Origin: Streptomyces cirratus | Lineage (GTDB): Bacteria; Actinomycetota; Actinomycetes; Streptomycetales; Streptomycetaceae | DNA: 64,000 nucleotides | Direction of reading: 5' to 3' | NCBI RefSeq assembly: GCF_014650775.1 | Contig: NZ_BMVP01000001.1 | Span: forward strand, 186,001 to 250,000 | Part shown: positions 33,032 through 42,700 of the stretch, piece after piece | Position numbering within the stretch: the stretch's first letter is position 1 | Layout of the letters: every line of letters begins with the position of its first letter | Program-made: the position numbers and the translations under genes | Notes under the pieces: generated by a model | What the model was told of the DNA's origin: nothing | The model's database searches: none | What the model saw: only the letters and a program-made list of their open reading frames with translations

Positions 33032-33532
33032 ATGACGACGAACAACTGGGCAGCGCTCGAGAAGGCGGACCCGGACTTCGCGGAGGCCGTCCGGGCCCGC
33101 TTCGCCCAGCGGCCCCACCACGTCCTCGCCACCCTGCGCCGGGACGGCTCCCCGCGCCTGAGCGGGCTCAATGCCGAAATCCGCGGCGGTGAGCTGTGGC
33201 TCGGGATGATGCCCGGCTCGATGAAGGCCATGGACCTCCGGCGCGACCCGCGTTTCGCCCTGCACTCCAACCCGGGTGAGGACGAGTCGATGCCCGGCGG
33301 GGACGCACGGGTCTCGGGGCGCGCGCTGGAGCTGCTGGACCCGCCGGAGCTGCACCGGTACGCGGAGGAGACGCAGACCCCGCACCCCTTCCACCTGTTC
33401 CACGCCGACCTGACGGAGGTCGTCCACGTCACGGTCGAGGGCGACGACCTGGTGATCCGCACCTGGACCCCGGGCCATCCCGTGCGCACGCTGCGCCGCG
33501 GCAACGACGACGAGCCGCCGCGCGAGGGATGA
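33032..33532 (+). CDS. Pyridoxamine 5'-phosphate oxidase-like flavin/F420-binding protein
   Basis: 166 residues from ATG 33032. The split beta-barrel FDOR/PNPOx fold is recognisable from RPHHVLATLRRDGSPRLSGLNAEIRGGELWLGMM followed by KAMDLRRDPRFALHSNP, the standard signature of this family. Members bind FMN, F420, biliverdin or haem; which is bound here cannot be said. It is a short single-domain protein without export signal. It follows the PadR gene by 56 bp on the same strand and is followed immediately by palindromic repeat copy C. A detoxification or redox role would be typical but is not shown. Confidence 0.85.
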   Translation: MTTNNWAALEKADPDFAEAVRARFAQRPHHVLATLRRDGSPRLSGLNAEIRGGELWLGMMPGSMKAMDLRRDPRFALHSNPGEDESMPGGDARVSGRALELLDPPELHRYAEETQTPHPFHLFHADLTEVVHVTVEGDDLVIRTWTPGHPVRTLRRGNDDEPPREG

Positions 33533-33539
33533 CCCGCCT

Positions 33540-33607
33540 CTGGTGCTGTGACCGGAAAGGTTCACCGGGTCGCGACGCCCGGCAAACCTTCCCTGCCACA
33601 GCACTAG
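33540..33607. repeat. Palindromic dispersed repeat, copy C (complete)
   Basis: 68 bp with imperfect 20-bp terminal inverted repeats: GTGCTGTGACCGGAAAGGTT at one end and the complement of GTGCTGTGGCAGGGAAGGTT at the other. An inner short palindrome CCGGGTCGCGACGCCCGG lies between. It starts 8 bp after the flavoprotein stop, and its CTAG end forms the stop codon of the convergent DUF1906 gene. It can fold to one long hairpin and may serve as terminator for both genes. Confidence 0.75.
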
Positions 33608-34893
33608 GTGAACGGGATCAGGTCCCGGCCGCGTCGCAGCGGGGGGAAGGCGGCCGGGTCGATGTCGAGCCGGCTGCGGTCGATGTTGATCGTGACGTCG
33701 CCGAAGGTGGCGTCGTGGCCGCCGCGGAACTGGTGGGCGCGGCGCCGGCCGGGCCACTGGGCGCCTCCGGCGGGCAGGCCCATGTCGGCGTCCGTCACCG
33801 AGGCGGAGAGGTTCCAGCGGGCCACCCACAGCACGTCCGGCATGTCCTGCGGGGCCTGGTGGTAGTGGGCGCTCAGCGCCGGGACCCCGGACGCGGCGTG
33901 TACGTAGGCCGCCGAGCGGTAGCCCAGCGCGTGCAGCCGTGCCGTCCAGGCGGTGAGGTAGGCGACGACGGGGGCGTCCCAGGTGTCGCGGTCCGTGTAG
34001 TGCTCCAGGTCGTTGTAGAGCACCGTGTTCGCGCCCAGGCCCAGCGAGCGGGCCGCCTCGACCGCCCCGTCGGCGGCTTCGACACCCTCGTCGCTGGCTT
34101 CGGAGGGGTCGGTGGACAGGCCGGTGCTGGAGCTGTCCCAGGGCTGCGGGCCGACCCAGATCGGCATCAGGTGCCAGCCCGCCTCGGCCTGGTGCCGGAC
34201 CCAGCCGGAGGTCAGCCGGGGCTGGGCGCAGGCCCGGGCGCGGCCGCCGATGTAGATGCCGACCGCGCGGAAGGGGGAATCGGCGCGCCAGGTGTCCATG
34301 TCGCTCTGGGTCGGGGCGGTGCAGGCGTCGAAGCCGGTGCCGGTGAAGGCCGGCTGGCCGGTGAGGGGGCGCCGGACCATTGCGGGGCTGACGGTGTCGG
34401 CCGCCGGGGCGCCCGCGGTGGCGGGGGTGATCGTACGGGCCCGTGCCAGGAGTTCCCGTACGGCGTCGGGGCTGTTCCCGTACGACAGGGTGGCCATCAC
34501 CCCGGGGTGGCGCAGGGCGTAGCGCACTTCGCGGCTGTCGCCGGGCGGCGCGGGCGGTACCTCGGCCCCGTCGGTGCGCAGGGTCGGGATGTCGGCGCGC
34601 TCGGGGGCGCCGTCGAGGGGTTCCAGGTGCAGGGTGTCGGCGCGGCTGCGTACGGCGCGGCCGGAGCACTCGCCCTGGCTGCCGGCGTGCCCGAGGTAGA
34701 GGGTGGGCAGGTCGAGGCGCAGGCAGGCCTCGGGGTTCCGGTCGAGGTCGACGACGCGCCAGTCCGCGGGGACGGTGAGGCGCATCCCGTGGTACTCGAC
34801 GGTCCGCCCGTCGGCGGCGGCGGGCGGGGCGGGCGCGAGCAGGGCGGCACCCAGCAGAGTGGCCAACATCATTCGGGACGGCATGGGCCCCAC
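33604..34893 (-). CDS. Secreted glycoside-hydrolase-like protein (DUF1906 domain)
   Basis: 429 residues from ATG 34893 (a second ATG at codon 4 is an alternative). Residues 1-27 form a Sec signal peptide (LATLLGAALLAPAPPAAA). The N-terminal 150 residues are variable. The C-terminal part, from GTGFDACTAPTQSDMDTW (about 185) to the end, is the DUF1906/Rv2525c-like TIM-barrel of the GH25-like group, with VGIYIGG, LMPIWVGPQPW, NTVLYNDLEHY and YVARWN-like segments carrying candidate acidic residues. Rv2525c affects the mycobacterial cell wall; a peptidoglycan-related role outside the cell is plausible, not shown. Its TAG stop is supplied by repeat copy C. Confidence 0.85.
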   Translation of the reverse strand: MGPMPSRMMLATLLGAALLAPAPPAAADGRTVEYHGMRLTVPADWRVVDLDRNPEACLRLDLPTLYLGHAGSQGECSGRAVRSRADTLHLEPLDGAPERADIPTLRTDGAEVPPAPPGDSREVRYALRHPGVMATLSYGNSPDAVRELLARARTITPATAGAPAADTVSPAMVRRPLTGQPAFTGTGFDACTAPTQSDMDTWRADSPFRAVGIYIGGRARACAQPRLTSGWVRHQAEAGWHLMPIWVGPQPWDSSSTGLSTDPSEASDEGVEAADGAVEAARSLGLGANTVLYNDLEHYTDRDTWDAPVVAYLTAWTARLHALGYRSAAYVHAASGVPALSAHYHQAPQDMPDVLWVARWNLSASVTDADMGLPAGGAQWPGRRRAHQFRGGHDATFGDVTINIDRSRLDIDPAAFPPLRRGRDLIPFT

Positions 34894-35233
34894 AGTTACC
34901 AGACGCCACCGCCCTGAACCGGGGCCTTGCCGGGCCCGGTTGATCCGTCCGGCCTACACCCGGGCCGGGCCTCGCGGACCGCTGCGCCCGGTCGGTCCGA
35001 AGTCCCCTGCCGGTCCCCCGGCACGGCCCGGCCGGCCCGCGCCGCAGCCCGGCGGCGCCTCCCGGCCGTCCCCTGGCGGCGGTCACCCGCACGAGCGACC
35101 CGCGTCGGCGAGCCCGTCCGCGCCGGCGCCCCATTTTTCGCCGCCCTGGCGCGAGTTGGATGCACGGGTGGCTTGTTCGCACGCACAGGAGCCATGCATA
35201 TGATCGGGTTCTTGCCGACGGGGAGGCCAAAAA
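34894..35233 (+). promoter_or_regulatory. 340-bp gene-free region with candidate promoter of the WXG-like cassette
   Basis: No gene is seen. The final 80 bp become AT-richer. TATGAT (35199-35204) has TTCGCA 17 bp upstream as a weak -35, and GGGGAGGCC precedes ATG 35234 as ribosome site. The leftward DUF1906 gene starts at the other end, so two divergent promoters are expected. Confidence 0.4.
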
Positions 35234-35701
35234 ATGGCAGGGGATTTCGATCAGGAGTGGGGTTCGGCCACAGGCGGCGCGGACCAGCAGGTGGGCATGC
35301 GGCTGAACCACGTGCCACCGGAACCATCGGGTCCGGGGCCGTCGTCCCCGCCCGTGTACGGGCCGTTCGCCCCGGGCAAGGGGCCCGCCGACTTCGCCTC
35401 GTCGCCGGCGGACAAGAAGGCGGCGGCGGGCACGATCGAGACCGAGTTGCAGCCGAACACGAAGAAGGCCGCGGAGCACGCGGACGAGGCCACCAACGCC
35501 GCCCACAAGGGCTTCGACGGGTGGGACACCGCAGCGGGCCTGAAAAAGGTGGCGGACACGTGGGACCAGCAGGTGAAGAACCTGATGGCCCGTCTGGACG
35601 CGGAGAAGGGCGCGCTGCGCGGGGCCTCGGGCCTCTTCACGGGCAATGACACCGGGATCCGCAACCGGTTCGCGGCGCAGTCGAAGCTGAACGGTCTCTA
35701 G
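35234..35701 (+). CDS. Hypothetical protein of a WXG100-like cassette (first gene)
   Basis: 155 residues from ATG 35234. Not recognised as a named family. Residues 20-60 are Pro/Gly-rich and disordered. From about 63 to 155 it is helical with heptad-like Ala/Leu spacing (KKAAAGTIETEL, KKAAEHADEATNAAHKGF, GLKKVADTWDQQVKNLMARL), as in ESX/WXG100-type helical hairpins, with W-containing turns (DGWD, DTWDQ). It lies 9 bp before the large WXG-like protein gene and resembles a small partner or chaperone-like secreted antigen. That is inference from size, position and helix pattern. No signal peptide, which is normal for type VII substrates. Confidence 0.7.
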   Translation: MAGDFDQEWGSATGGADQQVGMRLNHVPPEPSGPGPSSPPVYGPFAPGKGPADFASSPADKKAAAGTIETELQPNTKKAAEHADEATNAAHKGFDGWDTAAGLKKVADTWDQQVKNLMARLDAEKGALRGASGLFTGNDTGIRNRFAAQSKLNGL

Positions 35702-35710
35702 GGGGCTGCC

Positions 35711-37054
35711 GTGCTGAAATACCACGAGGTCATGTCCACGAACCTGGGTCTGCTGTCGACGGCCGCGGGCAAGTGGGAGGCGATGGCGGGCGAGCTCGGC
35801 AAGGTCGAGACCCGCTACGGCGACTCCGTACAGAAGATCACCATGGGCAACACCTGGAACGGTGTCAGCTCCGGTACCGCACAGTCGGGTTTCGCGGGCA
35901 CCCGCTACGAGTACTCGGCCGCGCAGATCCAGGCCAAGGCGATCGGGAGCCTGCTGCGGGACGCCCACGAGAAGTTCACCGACCTCAAGAAGAAGGTGGA
36001 AAGCGCCCGTGCCGATGCGATAGCCGCCGGCATGACGGTCTCCGAGGAGGGGCGCGTCGCCTTCGACTGGGGCAAGCTCACGCCCTCCGAGCGCAGCGCC
36101 TACCACCACGACCCCGACGGTGAGGCCTCCGTCCGCACGGCCGTCACCAAGTGGCAGCAGCACATCGACGACCGGGTCAAGGCCGTCTCCGAGCTCGACC
36201 AGAACGTCAAGCTGGCCCTTGAGGCCTGCGTCGTCGACAGCAACAAGGACGCCCTGGGCAAGGGCGCCGACATGTCGCTCGCCGGGTTCAACGCGGGCGC
36301 GGAGGGCGATCTGACGAAGGCCGTGAAGGCCGCGCAGGAGGCGAAGAAGGCCGAGAAGCCCGACGCCGAGAAGCCCGACGACGGCCTCAAGATCACCGGG
36401 CCCGACGCGGGCTTGAAACTCACCGGCGTCAAGAACGGCAAGGAGGGCTCGGTCAAGCTCTACGCCGACCTCTTCCACCTGAGCCAGGCGGGGGAGGCGA
36501 CCAAGGGCGGGGTGCATTTCTCCGAGGTGTACGACGTCTACGGCGGCGCCAGGGGCACCGCGAACTACGGGTTCACCAACAAGGGCTTCAGCGCCAAGGC
36601 CGAGGCGTCCGCGGGAATCCGCGAACTCGTCGGCGGCAAGGCCGAGTACGGGCCCCTCAGCGGCTACGGGCGGACCGAGGTCTTCGCCGGCGCCGAGGCT
36701 TCGGCCGGTGTCGGGCTCGGCAAAGAGGGCTTCAATGGAAAGTTCCAGGCGTTCGCCGGGGGGAAGGCCAGCGTGGCCGGCGGCGGCGAGGTCGCCGGGA
36801 TCGGCGCCGGCGGTACGGCGGAGGGCTGGTACGGCGCGGCGGGCGCGGAGCTGAAATGGGACTTCGGCAAGGGCGACGACGGCAAATATCACTTCGGTGG
36901 CAAGGTCGGTGCGGCCCTCGGTGTCGGCGGCGCCGTGGGCGGGGAGTTCACGGTCGACCCCGGCAAGGTGACCGATGCCTTCAGTGACGCCGCCCACGCG
37001 ATCGGTGACACCGCCGGGTCGGTCAAGCACACCGTCGGCGGCTGGTTCGACTGA
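35711..37054 (+). CDS. Large WXG100-like protein with glycine-rich C-terminal beta-type domain
   Basis: 447 residues from GTG 35711 with GGGGGCTGCC upstream. Residues about 8-105 form a WXG100/LXG-like helical hairpin, with the turn motif WNG in GNTWNGVSSG; about 105-190 are further helices. A charged linker of Lys/Ala/Glu/Pro follows (205-235). Residues about 250-447 are Gly/Ala-rich with alternating hydrophobics (GFSAKAEASAG, VFAGAEASAGVGLGKEG, GKVGAALGVGGAVGGEF), suggesting a beta-rich or membrane-interacting module like that seen in some polymorphic-toxin proteins. There is no recognisable nuclease or protease motif. A type VII-exported effector or scaffold is the best guess; the secretion machine is not in the window. 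Confidence 0.7.
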   Translation: MLKYHEVMSTNLGLLSTAAGKWEAMAGELGKVETRYGDSVQKITMGNTWNGVSSGTAQSGFAGTRYEYSAAQIQAKAIGSLLRDAHEKFTDLKKKVESARADAIAAGMTVSEEGRVAFDWGKLTPSERSAYHHDPDGEASVRTAVTKWQQHIDDRVKAVSELDQNVKLALEACVVDSNKDALGKGADMSLAGFNAGAEGDLTKAVKAAQEAKKAEKPDAEKPDDGLKITGPDAGLKLTGVKNGKEGSVKLYADLFHLSQAGEATKGGVHFSEVYDVYGGARGTANYGFTNKGFSAKAEASAGIRELVGGKAEYGPLSGYGRTEVFAGAEASAGVGLGKEGFNGKFQAFAGGKASVAGGGEVAGIGAGGTAEGWYGAAGAELKWDFGKGDDGKYHFGGKVGAALGVGGAVGGEFTVDPGKVTDAFSDAAHAIGDTAGSVKHTVGGWFD

Positions 37055-37090
37055 TGTACGTTTCCCGTCCATACGGAAAGAAGGCCCCGG

Positions 37091-37588
37091 ATGCCCACCA
37101 CACTGCCCGTACCCATCGAATTCAGCCTGCCGGAGGGCTGGCGGGCGGCGCCGCCGGACGAGGTCGGCGCGCCGGAGGTGGCCTTCATCGCGCTGTACCC
37201 GCAGCCGGATGACGGGTTCACCTCCAACATCACCCTCGACGGTGGCTTCCTGCGGGACGAGACGACGATGGAGGAGCTCGCCGACGCGTCGGTGCAGCAG
37301 CTGCTCGGGGCCGCCGAATCCGTGACGGTGGCCACCCGGCACGAAATCGGCTCCGCGCAGTCGCCCGGCCTGACGCAGCGGCTGACCTTGACCGCCGTCG
37401 TCGCGGGCGTACGGCGCGACCTCGTCCAGTCCCAGGTCTACATGGCCCTCACGGACGTCACGGACCCGCACAGGCGGGCGCTGGTCCGCTCGATCCTGAC
37501 GGCCACCGCCGCCCAGCACGACGACGTCCTCCCGGACTTCCAGGAGTTCCTGCGCACGGTCCGCCCCGACACCGGGACGGGGGCCTGA
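37091..37588 (+). CDS. Hypothetical protein, DcrB/LpqN (DUF1795)-like
   Basis: 165 residues from ATG 37091 with GAAAGAAGG upstream. The pattern IEFSLPEGWRAAPPDEVGAPEVAFIALYP, then FTSNITLDGG and a final helix with LPDFQEFLRTV, is that of the PsbP/DcrB/LpqN beta-sandwich fold. No lipobox or signal peptide, unlike LpqN lipoproteins. In Streptomyces such proteins often sit next to WXG100-type genes and may act as chaperones or immunity-like partners; this is inference. It is 36 bp after the large WXG-like gene and 2 bp before the last gene of the cassette. Confidence 0.7.
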   Translation: MPTTLPVPIEFSLPEGWRAAPPDEVGAPEVAFIALYPQPDDGFTSNITLDGGFLRDETTMEELADASVQQLLGAAESVTVATRHEIGSAQSPGLTQRLTLTAVVAGVRRDLVQSQVYMALTDVTDPHRRALVRSILTATAAQHDDVLPDFQEFLRTVRPDTGTGA

Positions 37589-37590
37589 TC

Positions 37591-38103
37591 ATGGGGCTGA
37601 TGGACAGGTTCACCGGCACCCGCCACCCGGACCGCGGCGTCGCGCCGCTGTCCGCCTCGGAGGTCCGGGAGGCGCTGCTCGCGGTCAACGGCCCGGACAA
37701 GCCGTACGTCGTGCGGAACGCGAGGCCGACGGAGAAGGCGGACCTGGTGGCGGAGTGGCGGGTCCTGGAGCCGGCCTGGCGCTCCTTCTTCCTGCAGTCC
37801 CGGCTGGACCGGACCCTCAAGACCAGGATGCGCCTGGTGCCCGGCAACCACGAGGTGCGGGCGCTCGACGAGCAGCTGGAGATCACCTGGGTCGGGGACA
37901 CGCCCAAGCTGGCCACGTCAGCCGAGTACGGCCGCGGTCAGGTGACGACGGTGTCCAAGCAGTGGACGATCGAACGGGGCCCCGACGGCCGCCGCCGCAT
38001 GGTCGAGGAGTTCTCCTTCGACACGCGGCAGATGAAGACCCCCCTGCAGAAGGCGGTCCTCGGCGCGGGCTGGACCTGGCGCGGAGCCCTGTTCAAGCTC
38101 TGA
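37591..38103 (+). CDS. Hypothetical protein, last gene of the WXG-like cassette
   Basis: 170 residues from ATG 37591. No family is recognised. It appears as a single mixed alpha/beta domain rich in charged residues (LVAEWRVLEPAWRSFFLQSRLDRTLKTRMRLVP; EEFSFDTRQMKTPLQ), with no signal peptide or membrane span except the weakly hydrophobic C-terminal tail. The stretch TRMRLVPGNHEVRALDEQLEITWVG suggests a beta-sheet sandwich. Its start is 2 nt after the stop of the DcrB-like gene, so it is translationally coupled and probably works with it. A hairpin terminator follows. Confidence 0.65.
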   Translation: MGLMDRFTGTRHPDRGVAPLSASEVREALLAVNGPDKPYVVRNARPTEKADLVAEWRVLEPAWRSFFLQSRLDRTLKTRMRLVPGNHEVRALDEQLEITWVGDTPKLATSAEYGRGQVTTVSKQWTIERGPDGRRRMVEEFSFDTRQMKTPLQKAVLGAGWTWRGALFKL

Positions 38104-38120
38104 CCCGCGGCCCCGCACGC

Positions 38121-38163
38121 CACAGCGCCCGCCATCCCGGTCGGGGACATGGCAGGCGCTGTG
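38121..38163 (+). terminator. Terminator of the WXG-like cassette
   Basis: A 15-bp stem with one mismatch (38121-38135 with 38149-38163), containing an inner CCCGG/CGGGG segment in the loop, lies 17 bp beyond the last stop. It also lies downstream of the convergent gltD gene and may serve both. Confidence 0.7.
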
Positions 38164-38239
38164 TCGAGTGCCGCACACCGTTGTACGGACCGCATGAGAG
38201 GGCCCCGGCCGCCCACCGACGGCCGGAGGCGGGGCTCCG

Positions 38240-39700
38240 TTACACCGTCAGCGAGCGGTCGGTCGGCTTGACCGGGTACGGGAGGGTGCTGGCGCCGGTC
38301 AGGAAGCGGTCCACGCCGCGGGCGGCCGAGCGGCCTTCCGCGATGGCCCAGACGATCAGCGACTGCCCGCGGCCCGCGTCACCGGCGACGAAGACGCCGT
38401 CCACGTTCGTCGCGTACGAGGCGTCCCGCGCGACGTTGCCCCGGGCGTCCAGTTCCAGGCCGAACTGGTCCACCAGGCCGTTGGCCTGGTCGGTGCCGGT
38501 GAAGCCCATCGCGAGGGTGACCAGCTGCGCCGGGAGGACGCGCTCGGTGCCCTCCTTCTGGACCAGCTTGCCGTCCACGAACTCCACCTCGATCAGGTGC
38601 AGCGCCTGGACGTTGCCGTCCTCGTCACCCTCGAAGTGGGTGGTGGAGACGGAGTAGATCCGCTCGCCGCCCTCCTCGTGGGCCGAGGTGACCTTGTAGA
38701 GCATGGGGAAGGTCGGCCAGGGCTGCCCGGCGGGGCGGTCCTCGGACGGCTTCGGCATGATCTCCAGCTGGGTGACCGACAGGGCGCCCTGACGGTGGGC
38801 GGTGCCCACGCAGTCCGCGCCCGTGTCGCCGCCGCCGATGACGACGACGTGCTTGCCCTCGGCGGTGATGGGGGGCGCCACGAAGTCGCCCTCCTGCACC
38901 TTGTTGGCGAGCGGCAGGTACTCCATCGCGAAGTGGATGCCCCGCAGCTCGCGCCCCGGCACCGGCAGGTCGCGGGAGACCGTGGCGCCCGCCGCGATGA
39001 CGACCGCGTCGTAGCGCTTGCGCAGCTTCGCGGCGTCGATGTCGCGGCCGACCTCCACTCCCGTGCGGAACTTGGTGCCCTCCGCGCGCATCTGCTCGAT
39101 GCGGCGGTTGATGTGCACCTTCTCCATCTTGAACTCGGGGATGCCGTACCGCAGCAGGCCGCCGATGCGGTCCGCGCGCTCGTACACCGCCACGGTGTGG
39201 CCGGCCCGTGTCAGCTGCTGGGCGGCGGCCAGCCCGGCCGGGCCGGAGCCGATGACGGCGACGGTCTTGCCGGAGAGGCGCTCCGGGGGCTGCGGGGTGA
39301 CGTCGCCGTTGTCCCACGCCTGGTCGATGATCGAGACTTCGACGTTCTTGATGGTGACGGCCGGCTGGTTGATGCCGAGCACGCACGCCGACTCGCAGGG
39401 CGCGGGGCAGAGCCTCCCCGTGAACTCCGGGAAGTTGTTCGTGGCGTGCAGGCGCTCGGAGGCGGCCGTCCAGTCCTCGCGGTAGGCGAAGTCGTTCCAC
39501 TCGGGGATCAGGTTCCCGAGCGGGCAGCCGTTGTGGCAGAACGGGATGCCGCAGTCCATGCAGCGGCCGGCCTGCTTGCTGATGATCGGCAGCAGGGAGC
39601 CGGGGACGTAGACCTCGTTCCAGTCCTTGACGCGTTCGGCGACGGGACGGGTGCAGGCGGTCTCGCGGGGGGTGGTGAGGAAGCCCTTCGGGTCAGCCAT
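38240..39700 (-). CDS. gltD: Glutamate synthase (NADPH) small subunit
   Basis: 486 residues, normal length. The N-terminal domain holds cysteine clusters [17 protein letters not shown] (about 42-58) and CPAPCESAC for [4Fe-4S] centres. Then come an FAD Rossmann motif [13 protein letters not shown] and an NADPH motif [13 protein letters not shown], and near the C-terminus [13 protein letters not shown]. It passes electrons from NADPH through FAD and Fe-S clusters to GltB. Its ATG (39700) overlaps the gltB stop by 8 bp, so translation is coupled and the two form the GOGAT complex in nitrogen assimilation. Confidence 0.97.
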   Translation of the reverse strand: MADPKGFLTTPRETACTRPVAERVKDWNEVYVPGSLLPIISKQAGRCMDCGIPFCHNGCPLGNLIPEWNDFAYREDWTAASERLHATNNFPEFTGRLCPAPCESACVLGINQPAVTIKNVEVSIIDQAWDNGDVTPQPPERLSGKTVAVIGSGPAGLAAAQQLTRAGHTVAVYERADRIGGLLRYGIPEFKMEKVHINRRIEQMRAEGTKFRTGVEVGRDIDAAKLRKRYDAVVIAAGATVSRDLPVPGRELRGIHFAMEYLPLANKVQEGDFVAPPITAEGKHVVVIGGGDTGADCVGTAHRQGALSVTQLEIMPKPSEDRPAGQPWPTFPMLYKVTSAHEEGGERIYSVSTTHFEGDEDGNVQALHLIEVEFVDGKLVQKEGTERVLPAQLVTLAMGFTGTDQANGLVDQFGLELDARGNVARDASYATNVDGVFVAGDAGRGQSLIVWAIAEGRSAARGVDRFLTGASTLPYPVKPTDRSLTV

Positions 39701-42700
39701 TGGTCGCCGCCTCCATCATCTTCTCAGTGGTCTCGGACTCGGAGAGTCCGGCCCGCTCAGCGGCGTCCTTGGCGGCGAGCACTGCCTTGTACGTGGTGGG
39801 GATGATCTTGCTGAAACGGTCCGCGTTCACGGTCCAGTCGGCCAGGAGCTTCGCGGCCACGGTCGAGCCGGTCTCCTCCTCGTGGCGGCGCACCACATCG
39901 TGCAGCCACTGCTTGTCGGCGTCCGAGAGGGCCTCGACGGCCTCGGTGTTGCCGGCGTTGACGTTGCGCGGGTCGAGGTCGACGACGTACGCGACGCCGC
40001 CGGACATGCCGGCCGCGAAGTTGCGGCCCGTCCCGCCGAGGACGACGGCCGTGCCGCCGGTCATGTACTCGCAGCCGTGGTCGCCCACGCCCTCCGAGAC
40101 GACCAGGGCGCCGGAGTTGCGGACGCAGAAGCGTTCGCCGGTGCGGCCGCGCAGGAACATCTCGCCGCCGGTGGCTCCGTAGCCGATGGTGTTGCCGGCG
40201 ATGGTCGAGTACTCGGCGAGGTGGTCGGCGCCGCGGTCGGGGCGGACCACGACCCGGCCGCCCGACAGGCCCTTGCCGACGTAGTCGTTGGCGTCGCCCT
40301 CCAGGCGCAGGGTGATGCCCTTGGGCAGGAAGGCGCCGAACGACTGGCCGGCGCTGCCGGTGAAGGTCAGGTCGATGGTGTCGTCGGGCAGGCCCGCGCC
40401 ACCGAACTTCTTGGTGACCTCGTGGCCGAGCATGGTGCCGACGGTCCGGTTGATGTTCCGTATGGCGACCTGTGCCCGTACGGGCTGGGCCTCCTCGGCG
40501 GTCGGCGCGTTCAGCGCCTCCGCCGCGAGCTCGATCAGCTCGTTGTCGAGGGCCTTCTCCAACCCGTGGTCCTGCTCGATCACGGCGTGGCGGACCGCGC
40601 CCTCGGGCAGCTCGGGCACGTGGAAGAGCGGCTCCAGGTCCAGACCCTGCGCCTTCCAGTGCGTGACGGCCTTGCTGGTGTCGAGCAGCTCGGCGTGGCC
40701 GACGGCCTCCTCGATCGAGCGGAAGCCCAGCTCGGCGAGGAGCTCGCGGACCTCCTCCGCGATGAACTCGAAGAAGTTGACGACGAACTCCGGCTTGCCG
40801 GAGAAGCGGTCGCGCAGGACGGGGTTCTGCGTGGCGATGCCGACGGGGCAGGTGTCCAGGTGGCAGACGCGCATCATGACGCAGCCGGAGACGACGAGGG
40901 GGGCGGTCGCGAAACCGAATTCCTCGGCGCCCAGCAGCGCGGCGATGATCACGTCGCGGCCGGTCTTGAGCTGGCCGTCCGTCTGGACCACGATGCGGTC
41001 CCGCAGCCCGTTGAGCAGCAGGGTCTGCTGGGTCTCGGCGAGACCGAGCTCCCAGGGGCCGCCCGCGTGCTTGAGCGAGGTCAGCGGGGAGGCGCCCGTA
41101 CCGCCGTCGTGGCCGGAGATGAGGACGACGTCCGCGTGGGCCTTGGAGACACCGGCTGCGACCGTACCCACGCCGACCTCGGAGACCAGCTTCACGTGGA
41201 TGCGGGCGGCCGGGTTGGCGTTCTTGAGGTCGTGGATCAGCTGGGCCAGGTCCTCGATGGAGTAGATGTCGTGGTGCGGCGGCGGGGAGATCAGACCGAC
41301 GCCCGGGGTGGAGTGCCGGGTCTTGGCGACCCACGGGTACACCTTGTGACCGGGCAGCTGGCCGCCCTCGCCGGGCTTGGCGCCCTGCGCCATCTTGATC
41401 TGGATGTCGTCCGCGTTGACGAGGTACTCGCTGGTGACTCCGAAGCGGCCGGAGGCGACCTGCTTGATGGAGGAGCGGCGCGCGGGGTCGTACAGGCGGT
41501 CCGGGTCCTCGCCGCCCTCACCGGTGTTGGACTTGGCGCCCAGCTGGTTCATGGCGACGGCGAGGGTCTCGTGCGCCTCCTTGGAGATGGAGCCGTACGA
41601 CATCGCGCCCGTGGAGAAGCGCTTGACGATGTCGGCGACCGACTCGACCTCCTCGACGGGGATCGAGGGCCGGTCGGACTTGAAGCCGAAGAGGCCGCGC
41701 AGCGTCATCAGCCGCTCGGACTGCTCGTTCACCCGCTCCGTGTACTGCTTGAAGATGTCGTAGCGGCGGTTGCGGGTGGCGTGCTGGAGGCGGAAGACCG
41801 TGTCCGGGTCGAAGAGGTGCGGCTCGCCCTCGCGGCGCCACTGGTACTCGCCGCCGATCTCCAGCGCGCGGTGCGTGGCCGCGATGCCGGTCGCCGGGTA
41901 CGCCTTGGCGTGGCGCGCGGCCACCTCCTTGGCGATGACGTCGAGGCCGGCGCCGCCGATCTTGGTGGCGGTGCCGCTGAAGTACGTACCGACGAACTCC
42001 TCGTTCAGGCCGACGGCCTCGAAGACCTGGGCTCCGCGGTAGGAGGCGACGGTGGAGATGCCCATCTTCGACATGACCTTCAAGACGCCCTTGCCGAGCG
42101 CGTAGATCAGGTTCTTGATGGCCTGCTCCGGCTCCAGGCCGGACAGGAAGGTACCGGCGCGCAGCAGGTCCTCGACGGACTCCATGGCGAGGTACGGGTT
42201 GACGGCGGCCGCGCCGTAGCCGATCAGGAGCGCGACGTGGTGGACCTCGCGGACGTCACCGGCCTCGACCAGCAGGCCCACCTGGGTGCGCTGCTTGGTG
42301 GCGATGAGGTGGTGGTGCACGGCGGAGGTGAGCAGCAGGGACGGGACCGGCGCGTGCTCGGCGTCCGAGTGGCGGTCGGAGAGGACGATGAGGTGGGCGC
42401 CGCCGGCGATGGCCGCGTCGACCTCGCCGCGGATCTCCTCCAGGCGGGCGGCCAGCGCCTCGCCGCCGCCGGAGACCCGGTAGAGGCCCGAGAGGGTGGC
42501 GGCCTTCATGCCGGGCATGTCGCCGTCGGCGTTGACGTGGATGAGCTTGGCCAGCTCGTCGTTGTCGATCACCGGGAAGGGCAGGGTCACGCTGCGGCAG
42601 GACGCGGCGGTCGGCTCCAGCAGGTTGCCCTGCGGGCCCAGCGAGGACAGCAGCGAGGTGACGAGCTCCTCGCGGATGGCGTCCAGCGGCGGGTTGGTGA

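Noticed and set aside
34896..35203. Open frames in the gap before the WXG-like cassette
   Set aside because: They are Arg/Pro/Gly-rich, overlap promoter-like sequence and lack ribosome sites.
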